Positions 1 to 7,214 of a DNA stretch of 50,882 bases are shown in pieces. Location: the IMG/VR virus record IMGVR_UViG_3300027771_000023, positions 1 to 50,882 of that record, one strand, 5' to 3'. This DNA comes from a virus. Under the pieces are notes generated by a model, which made no database searches, had not been told where the DNA came from, and saw only the letters and a list, made by a program, of their open reading frames with translations. Position 1 is the first letter of the stretch. Each line of letters begins with the position of its first letter. Position numbers and translations under genes: made by a program.

Positions 1-19
1 TATAAATTTCTACTTTCAT
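1..19 (-). CDS. Start of a downstream gene, possibly glutaredoxin (partial)
   Basis: Only the first six codons (MKVEIY) lie in the window; the gene continues off the left edge. The ATG ends at 19 and is preceded by a good ribosome site (AAAGGA, minus strand), so a real start is likely. It lies 18 nt after the nrdA stop. The M-K-V-x-I-Y opening resembles phage glutaredoxins, which often follow nrdA and reduce ribonucleotide reductase. Six residues cannot prove this; another short protein is possible. Confidence 0.35.
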
Positions 20-37
20 TTCTTTATCCTTTATTAA

Positions 38-1867
38 TCAGCCCTCACAGGCCACACACGAATCTTGATCTACATCAGCAGATGATGGACTCGCAAAATC
101 TTGTAATGCATCACGAGCAACTTTCAATGATACATTTTCTGCCTTTTGTGAACTTTCTGTTCTTAGGTAGTACAGACCCTTAGTTCCTAACTTCCATGCA
201 GCAAAGTGACTTCTATGTAAGTCTTTCTTGTCTGCGCCTGATGGGAAGAATAGGTTTAATGATTGTCCTTGACAAAGATACTCTTGTCTATCTGCGGCCT
301 GTTCCACTAACACCATCTGATCAATCTCAATTGCTGTTTTGAAAACATCTTTAACCTTTTGTGACAAAAACTCAAGATGTTGGACTGAACCACCATGAGT
401 AATAATATCTGACCAAACTTCGTCTTGGTTCCTACCAATCCTTCTTAGTTCTTGTTCTAAGTACTTGTTCTGCACTAAGTGAGAACCAGCGCGTGTACGA
501 TGCGTATATGCATTCGCCTTTGATGGTTCAATAGATGGAGAAGTTCCTACAATGATACTAGAGTTTGCATTAGGAGCAATCGCAAGTAGATGTGCATTAC
601 GTCTACCAGTACCTCTCATATCAGGAGCCTCACCCTTCTCTGAACCTATGTTAACAGTTTCCTTGACTGCGCTGTCTTTGATATACTGGAACACCTCACG
701 ATTCAGTTCTCTTGCTTCTAGTGAATCAAAAGGAACTCTCTTCTTATGTAAGAGTGAATGCCAACCCATTGCACCTAGTCCAAGACTACGTTCTTGAGTT
801 GCAGAATATCTTGCACGACTAATCTCATCACCAGCATTGTCAATAAAGAATTGCAATACATTGTCTAAGAATCGAATGAGGTCTGCAACAAGATTTGAAT
901 CTTTCCACTCATCATATTTCTCTAAGTTAAGAGAAGATAAACAACACACGGCAGTCCTGTCTTCTGATGTAGGAAGATGTATTTCATTGCACAAGTTAGA
1001 ACCATGAATCTTCAATCCCTTGGCTCTCATCGTATGCGGTAACGCACGATTAGCTGTATCAATGAAGTTAAGGTATGGTTCACCTGTACGATAACGCACT
1101 TCCAAAATCTGTTGCCACAAACTTCTGGCAGGCATACTTTCACGAACAGTATCTTCATGTGGGTCTTTAAAGTCCCATATCTCATTTCGTTCTACTGCTC
1201 GCATGAAGTTATCTGTGATATTGATTGCATGGTGCAAATTTAAGTTCTTACGATTGACATCACCTGTAGGTACTCGCATGTTAAGGAACTCTATCAGGTC
1301 GGGGTGTGAGACATCCATATACGCCGCGTAAGAACCTTTACGAGTTCTACCCTGTCGATATGCCGTCATATCTGCGTCTACAGTATGTAAAAACGGCATT
1401 GGGCCGGGGGCCTTGTCAGAGATGGCACGAATGTCACTCCAATGTCCACCAACACCACCACCCTTAACAGACAACCATCGTAACTCTGCTGAGTGGTCGA
1501 TTAGTCCTTCAAGTGAATCAGGTACATAAGTTAAGAAACATGAGATTGGTAACGCCTTTGCTTTAGTGCCAGGCATAGGAGCGTTTGATAATACTGGGGA
1601 TGCAAACATGAAGTGACCTTTAGACACTGCATCATAGATACGTTGTGCAAGGTCTAAGTCGCCATTACAATATGCAACTGACGCCCGTGCATATGCTTGT
1701 TGGGGTGATGCTTCTTGTTCTGTACAATAATAATCTTTTAGAAGTTTATACGCTTGTTCACTTAAATCCTTATCTCTTGTTTTATCTATTCTTATACCAA
1801 GGTGGTCATGACCATTGTCTACCTCAGTCTTTGGGAAGGGTAGTATAACTTCTGCAAGACTTTTCAT
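38..1867 (-). CDS. nrdA: Ribonucleoside-diphosphate reductase, class I alpha subunit
   Basis: 609 aa. Reduces ribonucleotides to deoxyribonucleotides for phage DNA synthesis together with a beta (radical) subunit that is not in this window. Visible active-site features: Cys110 in PISCFL, the NLCNE motif (Cys293, Glu295), the second redox Cys at 308/309 in VCCLSSLNL, a paired Tyr in KGLYYLRT for radical transfer, and a C-terminal shuttle pair SCVACEG. It is shorter than bacterial NrdA (about 760 aa): the N-terminal ATP-cone is missing, so allosteric dATP shut-off is probably lost, as in some other phage enzymes. The start at 1867 has a GGAGAA ribosome site. The leader region overlaps the original end of primase gene 61. 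The class I assignment is secure. Confidence 0.94.
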   Translation of the reverse strand: MKSLAEVILPFPKTEVDNGHDHLGIRIDKTRDKDLSEQAYKLLKDYYCTEQEASPQQAYARASVAYCNGDLDLAQRIYDAVSKGHFMFASPVLSNAPMPGTKAKALPISCFLTYVPDSLEGLIDHSAELRWLSVKGGGVGGHWSDIRAISDKAPGPMPFLHTVDADMTAYRQGRTRKGSYAAYMDVSHPDLIEFLNMRVPTGDVNRKNLNLHHAINITDNFMRAVERNEIWDFKDPHEDTVRESMPARSLWQQILEVRYRTGEPYLNFIDTANRALPHTMRAKGLKIHGSNLCNEIHLPTSEDRTAVCCLSSLNLEKYDEWKDSNLVADLIRFLDNVLQFFIDNAGDEISRARYSATQERSLGLGAMGWHSLLHKKRVPFDSLEARELNREVFQYIKDSAVKETVNIGSEKGEAPDMRGTGRRNAHLLAIAPNANSSIIVGTSPSIEPSKANAYTHRTRAGSHLVQNKYLEQELRRIGRNQDEVWSDIITHGGSVQHLEFLSQKVKDVFKTAIEIDQMVLVEQAADRQEYLCQGQSLNLFFPSGADKKDLHRSHFAAWKLGTKGLYYLRTESSQKAENVSLKVARDALQDFASPSSADVDQDSCVACEG

Positions 1868-1888
1868 TTTTTGTAATTCTCCATTTAT

Positions 1889-1985
1889 CTAATTTGTGCG
1901 TTTCCATGAACTGAAAACAGTTTGTGCTTTTAACCCCTGATGGGAGTTACTATGTATAATACCTAAAATCTCGCCTGACGTTTTA
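1889..1985 (-). pseudogene. 61: Detached C-terminal tail of primase gene 61
   Basis: If one copy of the 16-bp tandem repeat at 1986-2017 is removed, the primase frame runs on for about 31 more codons to a TAG at 1889-1891. The added tail contains EILGIIHSNSH, GLKAQ and VFSSWKR, which looks like the usual end of T4-like primases (a GL-x-A and a final W-K/R element). The restored protein would be 338 aa, close to the 342 aa of T4 gp61. In the sequence as given this tail is not translated in frame with the primase. Either it is a real frameshift mutation or a sequencing/assembly error. Confidence 0.75.
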
Positions 1986-2921
1986 CCAGAGAGAATCATA
2001 TCCAGAGAGAATCATATCGTTTATGTCCTTTTCTTTTATCGTACTTGGCCACAAACATACCTTATATCCCTCTTCTATAAACTTTTCAATTTGTTTACAA
2101 ATTTCTGGATTTCTAGGTTCGTTGTCTGGTACAAGTACTGCTTTATTTTTGAACTGAGGTACACGCAAGTCACTCTGCGCGACTGCAACAGAGTTTTCTA
2201 GGAACATAGAATCAAATGGCCCTTCAGTAACATAGATGGTACTGTTAGGGTCAACCTTATTCATCCCAAAGATTTTGGGATATTCTGTGTCCAGAATGAT
2301 TGTAATGTACTTCTGCTTTTCGTCACCAAATGATCTACCTTGAAAGGCAAATATTTGTCCGTTCTCCTTACGAAAGGGGATAATCATTCTAGGATGATCT
2401 CCGTCCAATACAGGGAACTTATTGTGGACTTGGGTGTTGACGAACTCATAAAACTTAGGACTGAAATATATATCATTCCAAGCATCTCTAGGCAGTGATC
2501 TTTCCTCTAAAAACGCAATAGCTGGATGATTATTTTTCAATTCTGCAAAAGTTTTTAAATCACCTAATCTAGATTTAAATTTAGGTGCTGTAAAATCAAA
2601 TACAGGTTTGGGTGTCTTGTATGCACCCTTATATGGAGTACCATTAGTACCCTCTTTGTAGCGTTCCATCACATACTCTTTGTATAGATTTGAATCTACA
2701 TACTCAATGAGTTTAGCAACAGTTGTGCCCATAGAACAGTTATGACATTTAAAGAACAAATCCTGCTTCTGAGCGTAAACAAAACCACGAGCTTTGTTCT
2801 TCTTTTTACTAGAATCCCCACAGTACGGGCAAGAGAAGTTCCACAAGTTATTATTTTTCTTGGAGAAGTTTCTGAGGCGTGAACCGATAAGGGAGACATA
2901 TTTGGTATCAATGTAATTCAT
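1983..2921 (-). CDS. 61: DNA primase (T4 gp61-like), C-terminus altered by frameshift
   Basis: 312 aa as read. Makes RNA primers on the lagging strand with helicase gp41. The N-terminus has a zinc ribbon (CPYCGD, Cys31/Cys34, and CHNC, Cys59/Cys62). The middle has TOPRIM-type acidic motifs (YVTEGPFDSM and LVPDNEP). The start is taken at the ATG ending 2921 because the zinc ribbon then sits as in T4 gp61; an upstream extension would run through the promoter at 2928-2956. The last six residues after DMILSG come from a 16-bp tandem duplication that shifts the frame and removes about 31 residues. The sigma-70 promoter is so close that its transcript would begin at or near the ATG. Confidence 0.88.
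   Translation of the reverse strand: MNYIDTKYVSLIGSRLRNFSKKNNNLWNFSCPYCGDSSKKKNKARGFVYAQKQDLFFKCHNCSMGTTVAKLIEYVDSNLYKEYVMERYKEGTNGTPYKGAYKTPKPVFDFTAPKFKSRLGDLKTFAELKNNHPAIAFLEERSLPRDAWNDIYFSPKFYEFVNTQVHNKFPVLDGDHPRMIIPFRKENGQIFAFQGRSFGDEKQKYITIILDTEYPKIFGMNKVDPNSTIYVTEGPFDSMFLENSVAVAQSDLRVPQFKNKAVLVPDNEPRNPEICKQIEKFIEEGYKVCLWPSTIKEKDINDMILSGYDSLW
1986..2017. repeat. Perfect 16-bp tandem duplication inside primase gene
   Basis: Two exact adjacent copies, 1986-2001 and 2002-2017 (minus-strand unit GATATGATTCTCTCTG). Because 16 is not a multiple of 3, it changes the reading frame of gene 61. The protein shows the trace of the duplication: DMILSG is followed by YDSLW. Confidence 0.97.
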
Positions 2922-2927
2922 ATGACT

Positions 2928-2956
2928 ATGATACACTAAAGACACCACCTTGTCAA
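2928..2956 (-). promoter_or_regulatory. Sigma-70-type early promoter for primase/nrdA
   Basis: Minus strand: -35 TTGACA (2951-2956), 17-bp spacer, -10 TATCAT (2928-2933). The start point would fall about at 2921, which is the A of the primase ATG, so this promoter may give a leaderless or nearly leaderless message. Confidence 0.75.
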
Positions 2957-2962
2957 GAGATT

Positions 2963-3418
2963 TTACATCATTGCAGGAAGAATTTCTGTAAGTGCAAAAC
3001 CACACACAATGGAACCGCCGATAATGACATAACGCCACTTCTCAAGCACCCCAACTCTGGTGGATAGTTCATCACGCAAGGTCTTGAAGTAAGCGTCTGC
3101 GGTTTGATTGTGTTGATTCATTGCGTCTACTAAACGCCTTTCCATATCCAGAATACACTGTTGATTGTCTTTTGCATTAGTGGATATACGGGAGTGTAAC
3201 TCTTGTACTGTGTGTTTAAAGTCGTTTTCTTGTTGTTCTAATTGGTCTTCCTGACGCATTAATTTTTCCTCATGGACTGCCATGATCGTATGCAAAGCTT
3301 GTGATACATCAGCTATCTTCTCTATAGCAGAATCTAACCTGAGATGTATATGTTTCATCTCAGTGACTTCTCTTTTCAGAAGTGCTACTTCTGTATCTAG
3401 ACTTTTAACTGTTGCCAT
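2963..3418 (-). CDS. Coiled-coil protein with C-terminal membrane anchor
   Basis: 151 aa, no family recognised. Residues about 5-125 are rich in Glu, Gln, Lys and Leu with heptad-like spacing, suggesting a long coiled coil. Residues about 129-148 (VIIGGSIVCGFALTEILPA) form one hydrophobic segment near the C-terminus. The likely topology is a cytoplasmic coiled coil anchored in the inner membrane. The start at 3418 is an ATG overlapping the end of the preceding small membrane protein by 14 nt, so the genes are probably translationally coupled. It is the last gene of the lipase/spanin cluster, so a role at the membrane during lysis or superinfection exclusion is possible, but this is inference from position only. 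Confidence 0.75.
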   Translation of the reverse strand: MATVKSLDTEVALLKREVTEMKHIHLRLDSAIEKIADVSQALHTIMAVHEEKLMRQEDQLEQQENDFKHTVQELHSRISTNAKDNQQCILDMERRLVDAMNQHNQTADAYFKTLRDELSTRVGVLEKWRYVIIGGSIVCGFALTEILPAMM

Positions 3419-3719
3419 TTTGCATGTTCTTTATCCGATCTTGCATTTCTACCATCTTAACTTCTTGTCGCCAAAGACGAGCTTCTAACTCATCCATCTT
3501 CTTAGTAACAGATGGATACTTCTTTCTCCAAGCATCTTCGGGTTGTCTTAACCATTTCCAGTTATATTTATCAACTAAGTAATCTACAAACTGATCTATT
3601 TTTCCGTAACACCAAATACCCATGTGGGTATCTTTGAAATATGCAAGGAATGCTGCACCAAGCAATGCGCCAATTATACTGGTATAAATCCAGAGTGTAC
3701 TATCAAATATTTCCATCAT
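3405..3719 (-). CDS. Small membrane protein, N-terminal TM segment
   Basis: 104 aa. The ATG at 3719 is chosen because it overlaps the lipase stop (ATGATG over TGA), a classic coupled start; a GTG five codons upstream is possible. Residues about 8-27 (LWIYTSIIGALLGAAFLAYF) make one membrane segment, followed by a charged, Trp/Lys-rich tail with a short coiled coil at the end. The layout (N-out, C-in, one TM) resembles small phage lysis or membrane proteins, but I recognise no family. Its neighbours are the lipase upstream and the coiled-coil membrane protein downstream. Confidence 0.75.
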   Translation of the reverse strand: MMEIFDSTLWIYTSIIGALLGAAFLAYFKDTHMGIWCYGKIDQFVDYLVDKYNWKWLRQPEDAWRKKYPSVTKKMDELEARLWRQEVKMVEMQDRIKNMQNGNS

Positions 3720-4411
3720 CGTCCAAGCGTCCACTTAACATAGTTCTGTATACCATGATCTTTGATACCATCTAAGGCATCACTTCTCCAACCTCTCCAC
3801 CTGTCCTTAATCATTTGCCATAATGTTAGTGTTCTTATGTTACCATAAAAATTAATGTATGTCAAGAGGCCATGGTGTTTATATCCCATTAAAAATAATG
3901 GTACTTTTGTTACAACATCATTGTTGTTCACAACTCTGTGATGTGGGGTTTTAATGTTCTTAACGAAACTCCGAGTACCAACACGGGGAGAACCAAATGT
4001 AGTTAGTAGTTCTACATCTTCCATTTCTTCAAACCTTGAACATGCAATAGTTGCCATAGCAGCACCTAATGAATGTCCAGTGATGTAGAATTTCTTTCTA
4101 GAGTGTTTACTTCTATGTGATACTAGTTGGGCGTATAACTTATTTAGTTCACCAGCAAATCCAGAATGGACTAAACCATGTGTCATGGAGAAACGGGGTA
4201 TTGCATTCAAGTCTGCTATAAGGTCAGATAGTTCATTTGGTTCTGTTCCTCTGAAACAAAGAATATACTCATTCTTATTCCATACTGCATGACATTGTGC
4301 GCCATCTCTACTGAAGTACTTATGAGTGTACCCCATTTCTTTACACTTTACTTTTGCCTGTTTACCATCTAGGTATGCATTAGCTGCCAGTTGCGACATT
4401 AGATGTATCAT
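3716..4411 (-). CDS. Class 3 lipase-like alpha/beta hydrolase
   Basis: 231 aa. Contains the nucleophile elbow GHSLGAAM (Ser114), an upstream oxyanion strand with FRGTEP, a conserved-type FGSPRVG after the elbow, an acid in NNNDVVTKVP (Asp165) and a final His in IKDHGIQNY (His219), so the full Ser-Asp-His triad of fungal-type class 3 lipases is present. Expected activity: hydrolysis of ester bonds in lipids. There is no signal peptide, so it would stay in the cytoplasm until lysis or reach membranes from inside. The ATG at 4411 follows an AGGAGAA ribosome site. It lies directly after the spanin lipoprotein (32-nt overlap), suggesting that it attacks host membrane phospholipids at lysis; the actual substrate is unknown. 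Confidence 0.85.
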   Translation of the reverse strand: MIHLMSQLAANAYLDGKQAKVKCKEMGYTHKYFSRDGAQCHAVWNKNEYILCFRGTEPNELSDLIADLNAIPRFSMTHGLVHSGFAGELNKLYAQLVSHRSKHSRKKFYITGHSLGAAMATIACSRFEEMEDVELLTTFGSPRVGTRSFVKNIKTPHHRVVNNNDVVTKVPLFLMGYKHHGLLTYINFYGNIRTLTLWQMIKDRWRGWRSDALDGIKDHGIQNYVKWTLGR

Positions 4412-4796
4412 CACTTTCTCCTTTAGTTGTTACTGCCTTCTCATAGTATAGAATAATCTGTTTTTGTTGTTCTATATATCGTCTTAACTCTGCAATATTT
4501 TTTGATAAGTTCTCGTAGTCCTTTACAGATATAGCAATGTATGAATCTATTCCGTTCTTAGCTTCGAATTCTCTTTTGAATTCTTCTAAATTCTTGTCTG
4601 GTGATACAACATGGATAGTTATATCATTCAACTGTACTGTCTTGGGATGTGCTACAATAGGAATCTGTCTCTCAACAACCTTCGTAACAGTTACAATTTT
4701 GGGTTCTGGGATTAGTGATGAACAGCTAGTCAGCAGTACTGCTGCTGTCAGAACTAGTAATAGACACAAGGTCGTCCCATAGTTTGTCTGTCGCAT
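4380..4796 (-). CDS. Outer-membrane spanin-like lipoprotein (Rz1-type)
   Basis: 138 aa. The N-terminus is a lipoprotein signal: Arg, a hydrophobic run (LCLLLVLTAAVLL) and the lipobox LTSC, with Cys25 the lipidated residue. The rest is hydrophilic, with a coiled-coil-like stretch near the C-terminus (NIAELRRYIEQQKQ). The ATG at 4796 has a good AGAGGA site; a TTG six codons upstream is less likely. The gene starts inside the end of the inner-membrane partner (71-nt overlap), which is the typical nested or overlapping layout of o-spanin and i-spanin genes. At 138 aa it is longer than lambda Rz1. The inferred role is joining inner and outer membranes for the last step of lysis. Confidence 0.7.
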   Translation of the reverse strand: MRQTNYGTTLCLLLVLTAAVLLTSCSSLIPEPKIVTVTKVVERQIPIVAHPKTVQLNDITIHVVSPDKNLEEFKREFEAKNGIDSYIAISVKDYENLSKNIAELRRYIEQQKQIILYYEKAVTTKGESDDTSNVATGS

Positions 4797-5124
4797 TTTG
4801 CATCCTCTTTTCAATTAAGCCAGGCTTCTTATTAGCTAGCAGAGTCAGATTGTGTTTGTTAAGGGTTGTTCTAAGTTGATCCCCATACTTCTCTGAAGTC
4901 TGCAAGTCCAAAGCAAGTTGATTCGTTAATTGATTCAATCTTGCAGTGTCCTCACCCATCTGTTTGATAGTCGCTTGGTTTGTTTCATTAGCAACTTCTA
5001 GTTTTGCGTTGTTCTCACGCAAACTTGCAATTGTATTTTGGGTGGTGTCATAATAGTACTTAGCACCATATGCTGCACCACCCAATAAACCAACTACAAT
5101 AAGAATTGCATATAGTTTAAACAT
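4726..5124 (-). CDS. Inner-membrane spanin-like protein (Rz-type)
   Basis: 132 aa. It has one N-terminal membrane segment (AILIVVGLLGGAAYGAKYYY) and then a long Gln/Asn/Leu-rich coiled coil (about residues 30-90), the architecture of i-spanins, whose periplasmic coiled coil contacts the o-spanin. The start at 5124 overlaps the stop of the 53-aa membrane protein (TAATG). It overlaps the lipoprotein gene at its 3' end. The function is inferred from architecture and gene overlap, not sequence similarity. Confidence 0.7.
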   Translation of the reverse strand: MFKLYAILIVVGLLGGAAYGAKYYYDTTQNTIASLRENNAKLEVANETNQATIKQMGEDTARLNQLTNQLALDLQTSEKYGDQLRTTLNKHNLTLLANKKPGLIEKRMQNATDKLWDDLVSITSSDSSSTAD

Positions 5125-5285
5125 TACTCAGCCTTCCACATTGTCCAAATACCATACGCTACTGTTAGTCCAGCAACTAGTTTGGCAAGTGGAGCAACAA
5201 AAAGAACCAACAGTCCAAGTGCAACACATACACCTCCATCCATTGTTGTTCTTTCCTTCAGTCGTTTATAAATCCATGCTCTCAT
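5124..5285 (-). CDS. 53-aa hydrophobic protein, holin-like
   Basis: A short open frame from ATG at 5285 to TAA at 5124. The protein has a charged N-terminus (MRAWIYKRLKERTTMDGG), then a long hydrophobic stretch (VCVALGLLVLFVAPLAKLVA and on to about residue 49) that could make one or two membrane passes, and ends WKAE. The stop overlaps the ATG of the i-spanin-like gene, so the two are coupled. Being small, hydrophobic and directly upstream of spanins, it is a candidate holin or antiholin. No endolysin is in the window, so the lysis assignment is inference. Confidence 0.65.
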   Translation of the reverse strand: MRAWIYKRLKERTTMDGGVCVALGLLVLFVAPLAKLVAGLTVAYGIWTMWKAE

Positions 5286-5296
5286 AATTTTCCCCC

Positions 5297-5689
5297 TTAA
5301 AATTTAAGTTTCTGATCACTAGTTTTAAAGTCTTTCTTTCGCATTACAGTCTTTGCAATTAAGTCCAGTTCTTTACCATCCCATTTCAATACAAACGGCA
5401 TGTTAACATCCGTCTGCATATCATTTAGGACTGCTTCAGCATCTGGGCCAAGTTGTGCAATCTTTTTACCATGCGTCTTACGAGACTGTTTGAACATACG
5501 AATAAGTTCTGCTACAGTGATCTGCTTCTTATTTCTTTCATCATTCACCCTATCTAAGAAGTGTCTGGTAAATTCAACATCAATACCCACACTCTTATAT
5601 AGTCTATCTGCATACTTCTCAACACCATCTAAATCTTGTTTAGTAATCTGTTGTTCTGATAACGACTTAAACTGGTTGAAACTTTTCAT
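5297..5689 (-). CDS. Putative packaged/prohead protein with capsid-targeting leader
   Basis: 130 aa, no enzyme family recognised. The N-terminus MKSFNQFKSLSE resembles the T4 capsid-targeting leader (M-K-x-F/Y-x-x-F ending in L/I-x-E), with likely cleavage by gp21 after LSE. The remainder is mixed alpha/beta with a central basic helix (RMFKQSRKTHGKK). The strong ribosome site (AAGGTAAAG) supports the ATG at 5689. It lies at the end of the late prohead block, before the lysis cassette. I infer that it enters the prohead core; its function there is unknown. Confidence 0.7.
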   Translation of the reverse strand: MKSFNQFKSLSEQQITKQDLDGVEKYADRLYKSVGIDVEFTRHFLDRVNDERNKKQITVAELIRMFKQSRKTHGKKIAQLGPDAEAVLNDMQTDVNMPFVLKWDGKELDLIAKTVMRKKDFKTSDQKLKF

Positions 5690-5690
5690 G

Positions 5691-6227
5691 TTACTTTACC
5701 TTAGACATTGCAAAACTAGCAATCTTCATAAAGTCGGCTTTGCTTCCGTTTATAAGTTTACTTATTTTATCTTTGTTAGATTTACTTACCGCATCAAAAA
5801 CCTGTGTTACAGCAGATGCAGTATATAAGTCAACTTTCATAGAACCATCTTTAAACTTAATAGACTTGTTCTGTTTGTTTTTTACAATGTTCTTTAAAAC
5901 ATCCACGTTGTCTTCAGCAAGAAGATATTCGTGTTCTCTGTTAAGAGTGTTTTCTTGTACTTTTGCGGCAAGTTTAGATTGAGCTCTTGCTTCTCTTTTT
6001 GCCTTCAACTCACTCATACGACTGTAGAACCCTCTTGCTCCTTTAGTTCTAGCATCATATGGTGACTTTTCTTTCTTCTTTTTCTTTAAGTCTTTCTGAT
6101 AACGTACATCTGGTGGCATTGAAACTCCACCACCACCACTATTGTTAGCTGGTGCATCTTCGTTCTTGATACCCAATAATGGGTCATCATAAAACTTCTT
6201 CATTATTTTATTGAATTCTAATGGCAT
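5691..6227 (-). CDS. Lys-rich conserved phage protein, unknown function
   Basis: 178 aa. It has a Gly/Asn linker near residue 30 (NNSGGGG), then a strongly basic stretch (DLKKKKKEKSPYDARTK and ELKAKREARAQSKLAAK), then a helical C-terminal part with alternating Lys and Asp. The start at 6227 has a TAGGAGAT site and overlaps the stop of the next upstream gene by one base. The high Lys content and the late block suggest a DNA-binding or head-filling role. I recall similar hypothetical proteins in T4-like marine phages, but no function. Confidence 0.7.
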   Translation of the reverse strand: MPLEFNKIMKKFYDDPLLGIKNEDAPANNSGGGGVSMPPDVRYQKDLKKKKKEKSPYDARTKGARGFYSRMSELKAKREARAQSKLAAKVQENTLNREHEYLLAEDNVDVLKNIVKNKQNKSIKFKDGSMKVDLYTASAVTQVFDAVSKSNKDKISKLINGSKADFMKIASFAMSKVK

Positions 6228-6838
6228 TATAAATCTCCTATGTCCAATTCCTTTATATCCTCAGAAGATATAAAAATCTTCTGTTTTGTTCTATTGTGAA
6301 TCACAGCAAATACATCTATGCCTAGGATAGTGTCGGCTGGTGGTGTATCCTCAAATACTTCAACTTCATCTCCCTCAAGAGCGTCAAAGTCTTCCTGATC
6401 TTCATCTGTTATAATAACATCCTGTGTTAGTGTATAAATTCCTTTCGACAACTTACCATTGTCTAGAGTAACTTCTTCTACAATAGTGTTATCAAGTTCA
6501 ATATTATTCTCTGATAAGTATTTAATGAATTCTTTCTCAAATACTTGAGGGTCTTCAATGTGTTCCTTAAATGTGTCTTTCAACAAAAATAGTGCAGCCG
6601 CATACGTTCCTACTCTGGAGCGTAAGCCGGGCACTTTCAGAAATATTTTCTTGATGTTAAATACGAGTTTGTGCAGTATAGTATACGCACTTTGTTCACT
6701 TGCTTTATAAAGTTTTTTGTCTGTCCTGTTACCCTTCTCATCAATGATACCCATCTTAAAGGCATCAGTCTTGTTAAATGGCTGTGTTAACAGTTTAACA
6801 AAACGATAAGTGACAAACATGTCTATTGCTCTACCCAT
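6227..6838 (-). CDS. Conserved T4-like phage protein, unknown function
   Basis: 203 aa. The N-terminal half is helical and basic (FVTYRFVKLLTQPFNKTDAF); the C-terminal half is very acidic (ITDEDQEDFDALEGDEVEVF) and ends in a small beta-rich segment. The ATG at 6838 follows AAGGAAAC and overlaps the stop of the next upstream gene. It forms a tightly packed set with the two flanking genes. I believe this trio recurs in T4-like marine phages near head or baseplate genes, but no activity is known to me. Confidence 0.7.
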   Translation of the reverse strand: MGRAIDMFVTYRFVKLLTQPFNKTDAFKMGIIDEKGNRTDKKLYKASEQSAYTILHKLVFNIKKIFLKVPGLRSRVGTYAAALFLLKDTFKEHIEDPQVFEKEFIKYLSENNIELDNTIVEEVTLDNGKLSKGIYTLTQDVIITDEDQEDFDALEGDEVEVFEDTPPADTILGIDVFAVIHNRTKQKIFISSEDIKELDIGDL

Positions 6839-7200
6839 TATAGTTTCCTTAGAACTTCTTTGATGTGAACATCTTCATGGATGTCCATTAGTTCTGTCTC
6901 AGTCAACATACCTAGAAATGCCATAAAGGTTTTCAGAGTTGGCCAGTAGACAGGTTCTATCTTAAATATTAGTAAGGTAGCACCAGCATCAGTACCGAAT
7001 ATATTACTAATGACAATCATGTGATTCAGTATCAGGCGTTCCTTTAGTTCACCACCTTCGTGATACTTCCTAAACAAACGCTTTAGATACTTGAATCGTT
7101 TCATATCATCTTCGAATTCGGGTTCACCTTCACACTGTGGATTGTTGTAATGTCGCATAGCGAACATTCTAACATTATCGTTAGTAATCTTTTCAAACAT
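6838..7200 (-). CDS. Conserved T4-like phage protein, unknown function
   Basis: 120 aa, mainly helical. It begins MFEKITNDNVRMFAMRHYNN, then an acidic/basic helix pair, then a hydrophobic stretch (ILNHMIVISNIFG) and the ending EVLRKL. No catalytic motif is visible. The ribosome site is weak, so translation may depend on the upstream message. It resembles small conserved hypothetical proteins of T4-like marine phages that I recall without a function. Confidence 0.65.
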   Translation of the reverse strand: MFEKITNDNVRMFAMRHYNNPQCEGEPEFEDDMKRFKYLKRLFRKYHEGGELKERLILNHMIVISNIFGTDAGATLLIFKIEPVYWPTLKTFMAFLGMLTETELMDIHEDVHIKEVLRKL

Positions 7201-7214
7201 AATATGTTAACCAG

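Noticed and set aside
552-797. Plus-strand open frames opposite nrdA, capsid, sheath and other genes
   Set aside because: They are antisense shadows: no ribosome sites, no recognisable protein, and the minus frame encodes clearly known genes.
3840-3870. Sigma-70-like promoter inside the lipase gene (TTGACA with TAACAT)
   Set aside because: The -10 is poor and it lies inside a coding region, with no gene start at the right distance.
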